Source: Gallionella sp. (GTDB lineage Bacteria; Pseudomonadota; Gammaproteobacteria; Burkholderiales; Gallionellaceae). From it: a DNA stretch of 64,000 nt. How positions within the stretch are numbered: the first letter of the stretch is position 1; every line of letters begins with the position of its first letter. Made by a program: the position numbers and the translations under genes. The DNA is taken from NCBI GenBank assembly GCA_028687575.1, contig JAQTZW010000011.1, forward strand, positions 1 through 64,000. The letters are read 5' to 3'. The notes under the pieces are model-generated. The model made no database searches. It saw only the letters and a list, made by a program, of their open reading frames with translations, and had not been told where the DNA came from. This document shows positions 28,386-36,216 of this stretch, piece by piece.

Positions 28386-28409
28386 AAAAAACCGCCCCGT
28401 GCGGGGCGG
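28386..28409 (-). terminator. Rho-independent terminator between tail tube and chaperone genes
   Basis: On the minus strand CCGCCCCG pairs with CGGGGCGG, followed at once by TTTTTT. It would lower transcription of chaperone and tape measure relative to the tail-tube gene. Confidence 0.85.
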
Positions 28410-28425
28410 GCAAAACGGGAGGCGA

Positions 28426-29613
28426 TTACTTGACGATGATCAGCGAATCGTTTCCTCCTGGAGCGACCGGCAGCAGGCGTAGCGCCATGCGCAGTGCAGC
28501 CGTACCGTTCTTGTCCTCCGGTGTCGGGTCTGACACGGTCACCGCAGGCTGGTAGAAGCGCACGATGTTGCCGGCAGTCACACCGTGGGTCAGCGTCATC
28601 GAGCCCTCGACCGGCTGGCTGCCGCCGACGCCGGACGCAGCGAAGAAGTCCTTCTCAGCCTTGAGCGGCATCTGGATCGACACGGTGCCGACCGATTTAC
28701 GGTCGGTGATCACGACGTCTTCGACGCCGACGATGTCGTCGCGGTGCACCACCTGATTGCCATCGTCCAGCGAGTAGGTGTACATGTTTGCCGCGAAGCC
28801 GTGCAGCTTGAAGCCGGAGGTGTTCGCCGCATTGACTGCAAGCGGCATCTTCCATGGCGTGTACACGGTATTGGTCGGCATCTCCGCCACATCCGAGTAG
28901 CCCCCCCAGATGCCGGTAAAGGTGTAGGTGTACACCGGCACCTTGAGCGGGTCGAGCGTATGCACAACGTTGCCGCGCACGCCGTTCATGATGAACTTGA
29001 GGCGATCGAGGTAGACGTAGAAAGTGCCAGAATCGTCTCCCGAGTCAACCGGCGCATACACCGTCTGCGCGCCAATCGAATACTGCGTGGTGTTGTCAAA
29101 CGCCACGGCAACCGGCTCGAACAGCGTTGCCACTTTGGTCGCGCCGTTGTAGCTCTTGATGATGCCGCTTTGGCCGTTGCCTGCGCCACCGGTCGCAACA
29201 ATCTCCATGTTCTTGTAGGCATCGTTCACAGCCGATGCGGCTGCGGCCAGCGTGATCGCGCTCACACTACCCGCCTGCGCGTTGCCGGAAACCGCAACGG
29301 CAAGTGCCGTTTCAGAGCGTTTGCAACAGCGCATCAGGCCGCCGTAGGCTGGCGCAACGCCAGCGGTGCCAGATCCGGCGATTGCCACATCGAATTTGAG
29401 CTGCACCTGCTGACCGACTAGTAGCTCGCGCAGGTTGCCCAGATAGGCTTGCTCGATGTTCTGCTCAACCTTCTTCGACTTCAGCGGCGTCAGCGTCATA
29501 TTGCGCACTTCGAGGCCGTTGACTGCGGCATTCAATCCGGGATCAGTCTTGTAGACGTTCTCTACGGCGAACCAGACGACCTTCCTGCGCCAGGATAATT
29601 GTGCGTTCGGCAT
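28426..29613 (-). CDS. Phage major tail (tube) protein
   Basis: 395 residues, beta-rich, beginning MPNAQLSWRRKVVWFAVENVY. It contains Ala/Gly-rich segments consistent with an inserted Ig-like or decoration domain in the middle (~120-190) and a tube-like C-terminal part. It lies directly upstream of the G/GT chaperone genes, where siphophages encode the tube protein, and is followed by a terminator, as is common for highly expressed tube genes. Assignment is mainly by position and size. Confidence 0.75.
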   Translation of the reverse strand: MPNAQLSWRRKVVWFAVENVYKTDPGLNAAVNGLEVRNMTLTPLKSKKVEQNIEQAYLGNLRELLVGQQVQLKFDVAIAGSGTAGVAPAYGGLMRCCKRSETALAVAVSGNAQAGSVSAITLAAAASAVNDAYKNMEIVATGGAGNGQSGIIKSYNGATKVATLFEPVAVAFDNTTQYSIGAQTVYAPVDSGDDSGTFYVYLDRLKFIMNGVRGNVVHTLDPLKVPVYTYTFTGIWGGYSDVAEMPTNTVYTPWKMPLAVNAANTSGFKLHGFAANMYTYSLDDGNQVVHRDDIVGVEDVVITDRKSVGTVSIQMPLKAEKDFFAASGVGGSQPVEGSMTLTHGVTAGNIVRFYQPAVTVSDPTPEDKNGTAALRMALRLLPVAPGGNDSLIIVK

Positions 29614-29619
29614 GCTTGA

Positions 29620-29823
29620 TTACTCCTCTAATGATTTGTCGGTTGCCAGAGCCTGTGACGCTGGCGCGGCAGTTTTCTTGTTGCGGGCTGCTGGCGGCAT
29701 GGACGCCTCCGTTTCCGGTGCAGAAGGCGTCTCCGGCGCAACATAGTCGGTGCGGTGCACCAGCACCTTTGCACCTGCCTCATTGACCACGTAGCTGCCG
29801 CCCATTCCCTGGTGTTCACTCAT
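29620..29823 (-). CDS. Small phage tail-region protein
   Basis: 67 residues from ATG 29823 (MSEHQGMGGSYVV); a start four codons earlier is possible. The N-terminal half is compact (GAKVLVHRTDYVAPE) and the C-terminal half low-complexity Pro/Ala/Thr/Lys. It overlaps the end of the upstream gene by 4 bp. Small proteins in this place are common in Mu-like siphophages; no function is evident. Confidence 0.6.
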   Translation of the reverse strand: MSEHQGMGGSYVVNEAGAKVLVHRTDYVAPETPSAPETEASMPPAARNKKTAAPASQALATDKSLEE

Positions 29824-30242
29824 TTGGACCTCCATATGTATGCAGTGTTAAAAATCTGCGTCCACCACAGCGCGCCCGGCAGGAGCTTGAGCAGTCGCCC
29901 ATCTCCCAGCATGAATGGGTCGTATCCCTCCATCGGGGACCATCCACCCAGCACATCCTGCACCTGGGCCAGCACCGGCTTCAGCGCGTCAAGCGCAGAT
30001 CGCCCGCCCGGCTCGCGCAGGTTGGAGACGCAGATGTTCACCGCGATCTGCACGGCGACACGCTGCTCTACCTGCATCGTGTCCAGCAGGCTCGGCTGCG
30101 GACGTTGTGTCCAGGGCGTCACGAAAGCCGCAGGCAACTGCCTGGGAGCAGTCTCGATGGATGCGAAGTCGGCCGCACCGTCAACCTGGTACAGCAAAGC
30201 TGCCTGAGACTTGAGCCTGGCAATCGCGGATTCGATGGGCAT
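29820..30242 (-). CDS. Probable tail terminator/completion protein (Mu gp37-position)
   Basis: 140 residues. The segment VEQRVAVQIAVNICVSNLREPGGRSALDAL, followed by PVLAQVQDVLGGWSP, resembles minor tail/terminator proteins that cap the tail tube. It lies 2 bp after the gp36-like gene and before the tail-tube gene, matching head-tail connector order. Assigned by position and general resemblance. Confidence 0.65.
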   Translation of the reverse strand: MPIESAIARLKSQAALLYQVDGAADFASIETAPRQLPAAFVTPWTQRPQPSLLDTMQVEQRVAVQIAVNICVSNLREPGGRSALDALKPVLAQVQDVLGGWSPMEGYDPFMLGDGRLLKLLPGALWWTQIFNTAYIWRSK

Positions 30243-30244
30243 GA

Positions 30245-30658
30245 CTACCTGACTCCCCGCCCGAACACACTGGACTGCGAGCGGATGTCTATGCGCGAGG
30301 AAGCTGGTGCGACCGGGGCGAGTGCAGCAACCCCGGACAGCACAGCACGTCCTGCGGAGACATCCTTCAGCCAGACAATAGCCGCAGCGTGACGTTTGGC
30401 CACCGCTTCATTTCCATTCTCGCCATCCAGGATGTAGCGCACGATAGCGAACATCGCACCGACCACATCCTCGGTTACCGGAAGCAGCGGCAGGGTGTAC
30501 CGCCCGCCGACGTAGCCGTTGACCGTTGCCTCTGCGCTGGCCACCGCGCGATCCAGCGCTACCTGGTCGATCACGCCCTGGCGTGACTTGTCTGTCAGCG
30601 CGATCAGGGCGGATTCCCCGAACTCGCTGATCAGCTGCGCTGTGGTGACGTAGGCCAT
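30245..30658 (-). CDS. Mu gp36-like head-completion protein (DUF1320-like)
   Basis: 137 residues beginning MAYVTTAQLISEFGESALIALTD, the characteristic opening of the Mu gp36/DUF1320 family. VNGYVGGRYTLPL and an internal helix with ILDGENGNEAVAKRHA also fit. These proteins form the head-tail adaptor beneath the portal. It lies 3 bp downstream of the capsid gene. Confidence 0.85.
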   Translation of the reverse strand: MAYVTTAQLISEFGESALIALTDKSRQGVIDQVALDRAVASAEATVNGYVGGRYTLPLLPVTEDVVGAMFAIVRYILDGENGNEAVAKRHAAAIVWLKDVSAGRAVLSGVAALAPVAPASSRIDIRSQSSVFGRGVR

Positions 30659-30661
30659 TGC

Positions 30662-31738
30662 TTAAGAGATCACCTTAGTGAACAGGTAGCCGCTGTCCTG
30701 CGAGCAGATCACTTCCAGCACGCTCTCGCCGCTACGCACCCGCACACCGCCGCGCAGGCCGGCCTTGGGTTCGGGGATATCTCCGGCAATCCGGCTACCC
30801 CACTGAGCGGTGAAGCCGAAGTTCGGCTGATCCATCTGCGCGGCCATCGGATCGATGTACAGCAGCGCCGCATATTTGCCCCATGCGCGCACGTAGTTGG
30901 GTGCCTTGCCCTTTTTCGCCGTGTTCACGCGCCCGGCGCCGACCAGGATGCCGCCGGGCAGTTCCAGCAGCTCAGCCACCTGTTGACGACTGGCATAGCC
31001 GGTAGTCTGCGCGCTGTTTCCGATGGCCTGCACGATGGTCTTGTTGCGCCGCAGCTTGGTCCAGACTTCCTGACCCAGCACCAGGTAATTCGGACGCACC
31101 AGCGGCACGTCCAGCGCATCGGTCAGGATGGCGAGCGCATCGCTGTCCGCCTTGTCGAACTGGCGGTTCGCGCCGGTGGAGAGGTCGTCCTTGTTGTCGG
31201 TCACATAATTGGCCGCATTGAACACCAGGTTCGCCACGCGAATTTCGCGATCCAGTCCGACCAGGCGCGTCAGCATCATCGTGGACTTTGCCTGCGGCGA
31301 CACCGCGCCAGGTGCTTTCGGCATGGAATTCCATGCATCTATCTCGTCGTTCGGGATGAGGTCATCCAGGCCGAAATCGATGCACTCCTTCGTGAGTTGC
31401 GTACCGCCGAAGTCAACCATGTTCGGTTCGCTCTTGCGACCGACGCGAGTTTCCGGAACGGTGAACCCATCCGCCTGGTTGTACTCGGTGTAGGTGAATT
31501 TCTTCGCCGTATCGATGCGCGGCAACACCTGATCCGCGATCAACGCCTCCAGCGGGTTGCTGTAAGAGATCGCGATGGCGCTCAGTTCGGGGTTTACGGG
31601 GAAGGCGGTGGTGCTCAATGCCATCAGGCCGTAGCCGAGCGTTTCAGAATGCGCCGGCATGATGCCGCACACGACGAGCACCATGATGAGCACGAACGCC
31701 AGCAGGTTGAAGCGGTTGGTAAGGATCCAGGCTTTCAT
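30662..31738 (-). CDS. Major capsid protein with a membrane-segment-like N-terminus
   Basis: 358 residues from ATG 31738, which has a clear AGGAGA ribosome site. The capsid-like part (DQVLPRIDTAKKFTYTEYN, DREIRVANLVFNAANY, PNYLVLGQEVWTKL) matches the P2/Mu-like major head protein pattern. Odd: the first ~35 residues form an uncharged hydrophobic stretch (LLAFVLIMVLVVCGIM) like a signal or membrane segment, not normal in a capsid protein. An internal ATG at 31624 (MALSTTAFPVNPELSA) would give a conventional 319-residue capsid but lacks a visible ribosome site. The N-terminus may be a leader, a delta-domain substitute or a separate overlapping product. Confidence 0.85.
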   Translation of the reverse strand: MKAWILTNRFNLLAFVLIMVLVVCGIMPAHSETLGYGLMALSTTAFPVNPELSAIAISYSNPLEALIADQVLPRIDTAKKFTYTEYNQADGFTVPETRVGRKSEPNMVDFGGTQLTKECIDFGLDDLIPNDEIDAWNSMPKAPGAVSPQAKSTMMLTRLVGLDREIRVANLVFNAANYVTDNKDDLSTGANRQFDKADSDALAILTDALDVPLVRPNYLVLGQEVWTKLRRNKTIVQAIGNSAQTTGYASRQQVAELLELPGGILVGAGRVNTAKKGKAPNYVRAWGKYAALLYIDPMAAQMDQPNFGFTAQWGSRIAGDIPEPKAGLRGGVRVRSGESVLEVICSQDSGYLFTKVIS

Positions 31739-31784
31739 GTTTTCTCCTATTGAAAAGTTTTTCGGGTAATACAACCGGCGCGGC

Positions 31785-32378
31785 TTACGCCCGCAGGATG
31801 CGCGGCTCGACGCGGCACAGGCCGATCTCGTCGGCGGTGCCGCTGACCTCGGCGGAGCCGATGATGTGCACATCCGGATTGCGCCAGGTCACCACCAGCA
31901 ACTTGCCGGTGGTATCGGTGCCGCCGACATTGCCGATGGCACCTGCGCCTGTCACTGCGAATTCCGCAGTCAGGTCAGCGATGGACTCGGTCGCATCGGT
32001 CGCATCAATGGCCAGCACGGAAACCAGCACATCGGTCGCCAGCACAGCGGCGACGGCGTGCGCACCGGCCACGCCGCCCGCGATACCGGACTGATGGATA
32101 CGCGGCGCAGTGACGGCGACCGCCTTGCCGTCGGCATCGGAAGTCAGCTCGTCGCCCTCGGTAACGACGCCGCCGTATTGCACGTCAGCCAGTCCGGCAA
32201 CGATCTCGTCGAAGCGCTCGCCGTTGGCCGGGCCGACTTCGGCGCAGATGCCGGAGAGCTTGTCGGTGACAGACGCCGCCTGTGCGCGCACGCCCTCCGT
32301 GCCGCTGCGGGCGACGATGCGATGCGCGGCGATGGCACCGGACGCAGTGCGGTTTTTCAAAAGAATCGGGTTTCCCAT
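31785..32378 (-). CDS. Probable capsid decoration/cement protein (DUF2190-like)
   Basis: 197 residues, low in charge and rich in Ala, Gly, Val and Thr, beginning MGNPILLKNRTASGAIAAHRIV. The pattern of short beta strands fits capsid cement proteins encoded next to the major capsid gene. It lies between the protease/scaffold gene and the capsid gene, the position of Mu gene 33-like proteins. No unambiguous motif. Confidence 0.65.
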   Translation of the reverse strand: MGNPILLKNRTASGAIAAHRIVARSGTEGVRAQAASVTDKLSGICAEVGPANGERFDEIVAGLADVQYGGVVTEGDELTSDADGKAVAVTAPRIHQSGIAGGVAGAHAVAAVLATDVLVSVLAIDATDATESIADLTAEFAVTGAGAIGNVGGTDTTGKLLVVTWRNPDVHIIGSAEVSGTADEIGLCRVEPRILRA

Positions 32379-32422
32379 GTTTCTCAGCTCCTGTTCAGAT
32401 TGATCGAATTAGCCGCAGTCGG

Positions 32423-32998
32423 TTAAGCCGTCTGCGCCTTGACGTGTGCCACAGCCTCGGCGGAACTCACCGAGCGGCCTGCGGCGCGCTCGGCATCCAT
32501 GAACTTCTGCGCGGCCGCCGCCAGCGCAGTGGCATTGCTTGCATCCACCGCACCCGCCGGCGCATTACCGCCGGTCTGCAACTGCGTCAGCGCGGCGAGC
32601 GGCGTGACCGCCGCGATCATCTGGTTGAGCGCGGCCAGATTGGACTTACCCAGCGCGAGCGCGGCATCCTTCTGCGCCGGCAGCAGCTTGTTGGCGGCCA
32701 GCGCGGCTTCGACCACGTCGGCAACCTCGCGCTCGGCATTCGCACCTTTGAGTGAGGACAGCTCGGCTTGCGCCGCTTGCAGATCGGCCTGCGCCTGATT
32801 GAGCGCAACCAGTTGCGTGCGCTGCGCGTCGAACAGACCGAACACGCCCATCGTGTTGGCGGCCACCGCTGCCTCGCCACCGCCTTGCTTGACCAGCGCG
32901 ATCGCCTTCTGCAGCTCGGCGGCAACCTCTTCCGGGGTTGCCAGCTTCGGCAGGTTGAGCATCCAGCGCAGATCCTCCAGCAGATCTTCGATATCCAT
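32423..32998 (-). CDS. Nested scaffold protein (Mu Z-like) from an internal start
   Basis: ATG 32998 inside the protease frame is preceded by GAGGAG at the right spacing and begins MDIEDLLEDLRWMLNLPK, giving 191 residues identical to the protease C-terminus. Mu makes its scaffold Z this way from gene I. The separate product is inferred from the strong internal ribosome site. Confidence 0.75.
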   Translation of the reverse strand: MDIEDLLEDLRWMLNLPKLATPEEVAAELQKAIALVKQGGGEAAVAANTMGVFGLFDAQRTQLVALNQAQADLQAAQAELSSLKGANAEREVADVVEAALAANKLLPAQKDAALALGKSNLAALNQMIAAVTPLAALTQLQTGGNAPAGAVDASNATALAAAAQKFMDAERAAGRSVSSAEAVAHVKAQTA

Positions 32999-33553
32999 AC
33001 TTGTGTTCTCCTCAGTGATTTCGATGGAAGCGCCATCGAGCGCTTGACTGGCGGCAGCGATGGCCAGCTCGGCCATGCCGTCAATGTTCGGGGTGTTGGT
33101 CAGGGCGGCAGAATGCAGCCCGAGGATCTCGCCGGTCCCCTTGCGGTAGTAGAAGACGGGCGAGACGAAGCGGTATTCGTCGGCGGCGATGTAATCCCTG
33201 GCGCGCTGCGTCAGCTCGACCTTGGTGAACAGCCCCTCTCCTTCGCGCCAGACCAGATCAGAACCGGAAAACCAGCCAGCCGCCGGGGCGGGCTGACCGT
33301 TCTGTTCCTTGAGCATGGTCTGATGCTCGTAGTCCAGCACCAGAGGAGTCTCGCGGGTGGAATTGAACGCGATCACGTTGGCCGCGATTTCGGCATTGAT
33401 GACCCATTGAGATGCATCTGCCGGGCGTCCGTCAATACCGCGAAAAGCACCCGCCGGCATGAGCTGCAATTCGCCGGCCCCATTTAGCGCGACGGAGCAT
33501 ACGGCGATGCCTATGCCGGGTTGCGTTCTTGTCTTGGTGGTTTTGGTTGCCAT
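32423..33553 (-). CDS. Mu I-type head maturation protease with scaffold domain
   Basis: 376 residues. The N-terminal ~180 residues match the Mu I protein (LVLDYEHQTMLKEQNGQPAP, AAGWFSGSDLVWREGEGLF, EYRFVSPVFYY, LHSAALTNTPNIDGM), the serine protease that matures procapsids. The C-terminal half is Ala-rich coiled coil typical of scaffolds and can be made separately from an internal start (next feature). First gene of the minus-strand structural block, 250 bp downstream of mor, so the gap 33554-33803 should hold its promoter. Confidence 0.92.
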   Translation of the reverse strand: MATKTTKTRTQPGIGIAVCSVALNGAGELQLMPAGAFRGIDGRPADASQWVINAEIAANVIAFNSTRETPLVLDYEHQTMLKEQNGQPAPAAGWFSGSDLVWREGEGLFTKVELTQRARDYIAADEYRFVSPVFYYRKGTGEILGLHSAALTNTPNIDGMAELAIAAASQALDGASIEITEENTSMDIEDLLEDLRWMLNLPKLATPEEVAAELQKAIALVKQGGGEAAVAANTMGVFGLFDAQRTQLVALNQAQADLQAAQAELSSLKGANAEREVADVVEAALAANKLLPAQKDAALALGKSNLAALNQMIAAVTPLAALTQLQTGGNAPAGAVDASNATALAAAAQKFMDAERAAGRSVSSAEAVAHVKAQTA

Positions 33554-33803
33554 GTCGCCATTCTGGAGATGGCGACAAGAGCAGTTAAGGCGGAACGGGT
33601 TCCGGTGGGAACATCCCTTGTGAGGCGGGGATGGATGAAGGGAGATGCTGTATTTTTAAGGCTACCAGATACCTGGAGAATCGCAAACCACCGAAGCCCA
33701 CCCGCAGAACCGGACAGAATGCCTCATAAAACGCTTTATAAAACTTTATACGGCGTCGCGTGGGGATAGCCGGGCAACCGGCGCATCGCAGATGCCACGA
33801 CCC
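33554..33803 (-). promoter_or_regulatory. Likely late promoter region upstream of the protease gene
   Basis: 250 bp without a gene between mor and the structural block. It includes the AT-rich direct repeat CTTTATAAAACTTTATA around 33733-33749. Mor-family proteins activate promoters lacking good -35 boxes; no consensus promoter is apparent by eye. Confidence 0.4.
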
Positions 33804-34211
33804 CTAGAACAGGCTTAAATTCCGGTCCGGCTCCGGATCTCGCGACTCCAGCTCGCGCACCCAGCGCGGAGTGACGCCGTGCAGCAGCGCAGCCTCGGTT
33901 TGAGAAAAACCATCCGCGCGCGTCTGCACGATGCGGCGCTGGCGAATCTTCACCATCGCCAGCTTGCAGTTCGGCACGGTGATGGTCTCGCCGCCGTAGT
34001 GCTTCACCAGCGCCTCGGCCTGCTGCTGGCCCAGCGTATCGAGCAGCCAGTGATCGGGTGTCAGCACCTTGGGGATGAAGGCCGGGATACCGGGACGCTT
34101 CTCTACCAGCCGGAGGGTGGCCGAGAAGCCGATCAGCGCGACCAGCTCCTGCGCAAGCGGCGGCAGGTCTTTGACATCCACCTTGTCCAGGGTATGCAGC
34201 GCGTCACTCAT
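33804..34211 (-). CDS. mor: Mor-family transcription activator
   Basis: 135 residues. The Mor/C fold is recognisable: an N-terminal dimerisation region (LPPLAQELVALIGFSATLRLVEKRPG) followed by a C-terminal helix-turn-helix (QTEAALLHGVTPRWVRELE). In Mu, Mor turns on the middle promoter and C the late promoters; here a single Mor-like gene directly precedes the structural block and may serve both. It overlaps the gemA stop by 8 bp. Whether it also activates the distant plus-strand late block is open. Confidence 0.92.
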   Translation of the reverse strand: MSDALHTLDKVDVKDLPPLAQELVALIGFSATLRLVEKRPGIPAFIPKVLTPDHWLLDTLGQQQAEALVKHYGGETITVPNCKLAMVKIRQRRIVQTRADGFSQTEAALLHGVTPRWVRELESRDPEPDRNLSLF

Positions 34212-34857
34212 GGTTCACCTCGGCCAGTGCCTTTTGCAAGGTTTCAAAAGCATTTTGCATGGGGTCGAATGTGCCGCGCGATTGCGCGAAACCGACCGTT
34301 CCTCGCAGATCTGCAAGCTGCTCATCAGGCAGCGACAGCGCGCCGGACTGGATCGCCTCGGCGCATTGCCTGGCCATCGCCTCCACCTTGGCGGGCAAGA
34401 AGCGCATCGCCCACTTCTTGAGGCTTTCGATCACCATCTCGGCCTGCGCGCCAGTGATCCACTGCAAAGCATCCACGCGAGTCATGCGCTTCACATAGCT
34501 GGCCAGCGCCTCTTCGGAGGGATTCTTCACCGCGCCCAGCGCGTGCAGCATGATCCACAGGGCGCGGATCTTCTTGGCCTCCGGGTACTCGGCCAGCGCG
34601 CGGGAAGGCTTGATCTTGCTGCCGGATGCCTTGCCGGTGTGGCGCACCTTGAAGCCGCAGGCTTTCAGATGATCCAATACCTTTTTTCTACCTGCAAAAT
34701 CCAGATCACTCGCTGACTTTACGCGGGCAATCGACCACAACATGGCGCGGTAGGTTTCATCGTCCAAGCAGAGCTGCTGCTTAGCGATGTGGATCTGCGC
34801 GATCTCGCGGCGCTTGATGTCGGCGAGTTTGAATTTCTGAGGATAGCTTTGGCTCAT
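34204..34857 (-). CDS. gemA: GemA-like protein (Mu gp16, DUF1018)
   Basis: 217 residues. IHIAKQQLCLDDETYRAMLW, ASDLDFAGRKKVLDHLKACGF and the helical C-terminus match GemA, a Mu early protein reported to affect host gene expression and supercoiling. It precedes mor as in Mu and overlaps it by 8 bp. Confidence 0.92.
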   Translation of the reverse strand: MSQSYPQKFKLADIKRREIAQIHIAKQQLCLDDETYRAMLWSIARVKSASDLDFAGRKKVLDHLKACGFKVRHTGKASGSKIKPSRALAEYPEAKKIRALWIMLHALGAVKNPSEEALASYVKRMTRVDALQWITGAQAEMVIESLKKWAMRFLPAKVEAMARQCAEAIQSGALSLPDEQLADLRGTVGFAQSRGTFDPMQNAFETLQKALAEVNHE

Positions 34858-34918
34858 GATGGTCTCCGTTAAACCGTCTCCCGCAGCCCGCTATCTCTAA
34901 CGGGCTGGGAGCGATGGT

Positions 34919-35194
34919 TTAGCTGTTGACCGCATCCTTCAATGCCTTGGCGGCTGCGAAATGCGGCACACGCTTGGCCGGAATGTCGATCTCCGCACCT
35001 GTTGCAGGATTGCGCCCCTTGCGAGCGGCGCGGGTTTCAGCCGTCAGCTTGCCGAGGCCTGGCAGGGTGACTTCTCCGCCTTGCTGCAATTCGGCCTGCG
35101 CCACGTCGCCGATGGTTTTAAGGGTGTGCTCAACGTCTTTGCGGCTTTGGCCGGATACTTCGGCGATTTGTTTAATGAGTTCTGCTTGATTCAT
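34919..35194 (-). CDS. Phage-encoded HU-like DNA-binding protein
   Basis: 91 residues from ATG 35194 behind AAGGAG (an upstream start at 35251 lacks a site). MNQAELIKQIAEVSGQSRKDVEHTLKTIG and LGKLTAETRAARKGRNPATGAEI are HU-like but clearly diverged from the host HU at 5051-5329. Mu transposition requires host HU to assemble the transpososome, so a phage copy could make transposition independent of host HU. Confidence 0.9.
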   Translation of the reverse strand: MNQAELIKQIAEVSGQSRKDVEHTLKTIGDVAQAELQQGGEVTLPGLGKLTAETRAARKGRNPATGAEIDIPAKRVPHFAAAKALKDAVNS

Positions 35195-35234
35195 GGTGTT
35201 CTCCTTGGGATAAATGGTTAGGCTGAAACAGGGG

Positions 35235-35489
35235 CTAGTGATGCGAACCACGGGTTGCCCCTTGTCCGTGGCGCTGCATCTGATGCCAGCGGTTGAACAA
35301 CCGGCGCAGCGCGTAGCTGCGCACGATGCTCACTACGGTGAACAGCGCACCGATCAGCAGGTTGTCCTGGAACGATATGTGGATGCCGAACATCGGGAAG
35401 ATGGTGAGCTGCGCGGCCAGTGCGATGCCGTAACCCAGCGCCACGTTCACCAGCGATTCGAGCAGGCTGTGCTTGCGGGTTTGGCTCAT
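35235..35489 (-). CDS. Small phage membrane protein (DUF7220-like)
   Basis: 84 residues from ATG 35489, which overlaps the upstream stop as ATGA; a longer frame to 35558 runs through the upstream gene. MSQTRKHSLLESLVNVALGYGIA is the typical opening of a small two-helix membrane family common in phages. Two hydrophobic segments are visible, then an Arg-rich tail. Function unknown. Confidence 0.8.
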   Translation of the reverse strand: MSQTRKHSLLESLVNVALGYGIALAAQLTIFPMFGIHISFQDNLLIGALFTVVSIVRSYALRRLFNRWHQMQRHGQGATRGSHH

Positions 35490-35665
35490 TCTTCGTACTC
35501 CGGGTATTCGTTGTAGAACGCCTCTTCCGGCTTCTCGTTTTGCCAGTTGCTCGTCCACGCCTCACGGTCTCGTATCAAGTTTCTGACCATGTGTGCGCTG
35601 GCCAGAATTACCAACGCTTCGTACCAGTCGTCTGCTGTGTCAAAGCCTCCGTTTCTCGTACTCAT
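35486..35665 (-). CDS. 59-residue phage early protein
   Basis: Short gene coupled on both sides: ATG 35665 overlaps the gam stop by 4 bp and its stop overlaps the next ATG. The product begins MSTRNGGFDTADDWYEALV and ends acidic (EYPEYEE). It is aromatic-rich and soluble. No family recognised. Confidence 0.7.
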   Translation of the reverse strand: MSTRNGGFDTADDWYEALVILASAHMVRNLIRDREAWTSNWQNEKPEEAFYNEYPEYEE

Positions 35666-36183
35666 GCTGCCACCTGCTGCTCAAACGGCGAGATCACAAA
35701 ATCCTCAACGCCGGTGACGATGCTGATGCCTGCCACACCCCGCACGGCGTCTGGTTCGTCCAGGATGGCGTCCTTGTTTACCTCGGGTTTGTTGCGGATG
35801 AAGCGCGTCAGACCAAGGCGGGTGAGGGTTTCCAGGACCACTTCGGACTTGCTCACGCGCACGCTGGGTGGGCGCTGCCGCCACTGGATTTCGCCGGTGA
35901 TGAGGTTGGCGGTCTTGACCTTTCCGCCGTTGGTTAGGTCGTCGCGGTTGGCTTCGCACCAGGACTGCACGCCTTGCTGCAGGGTGGTGATCTGCTCGTT
36001 CACCGCCTCCAGGCGTGGCTGATAGGTGGAGGTGATGTGGGCGATTGCGTCATTCATCTCGGCGGCGACTCGCTGCAAGTCGCGCTGCAAGTCGCCGATC
36101 TTGCGGATGTCGGCGGCAGCATCATCACGGGATTGCGACGTGTAAATCTGCGCCGGTGTTTTAAGTCTTGCTGGCTTTGCCAT
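35662..36183 (-). CDS. gam: Host-nuclease inhibitor Gam
   Basis: 173 residues matching Mu Gam, a Ku-like protein that binds and protects linear DNA ends from RecBCD. A long coiled-coil hairpin (DLQRDLQRVAAEMNDAIAHI, RLEAVNEQITTLQQGVQSWC) flanks GKVKTANLITGEIQWRQRPPSV, the conserved beta core. It lies in the early operon as in Mu. Confidence 0.94.
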   Translation of the reverse strand: MAKPARLKTPAQIYTSQSRDDAAADIRKIGDLQRDLQRVAAEMNDAIAHITSTYQPRLEAVNEQITTLQQGVQSWCEANRDDLTNGGKVKTANLITGEIQWRQRPPSVRVSKSEVVLETLTRLGLTRFIRNKPEVNKDAILDEPDAVRGVAGISIVTGVEDFVISPFEQQVAA

Positions 36184-36216
36184 TTCTTTCTCCTTGTCGT
36201 CTTAAAAAATAAAAAA

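Noticed and set aside
28585..29421. 278-codon plus-strand ORF
   Set aside because: Antisense shadow of the tail-tube gene, with biased His/Arg/Gly composition and no start signal.
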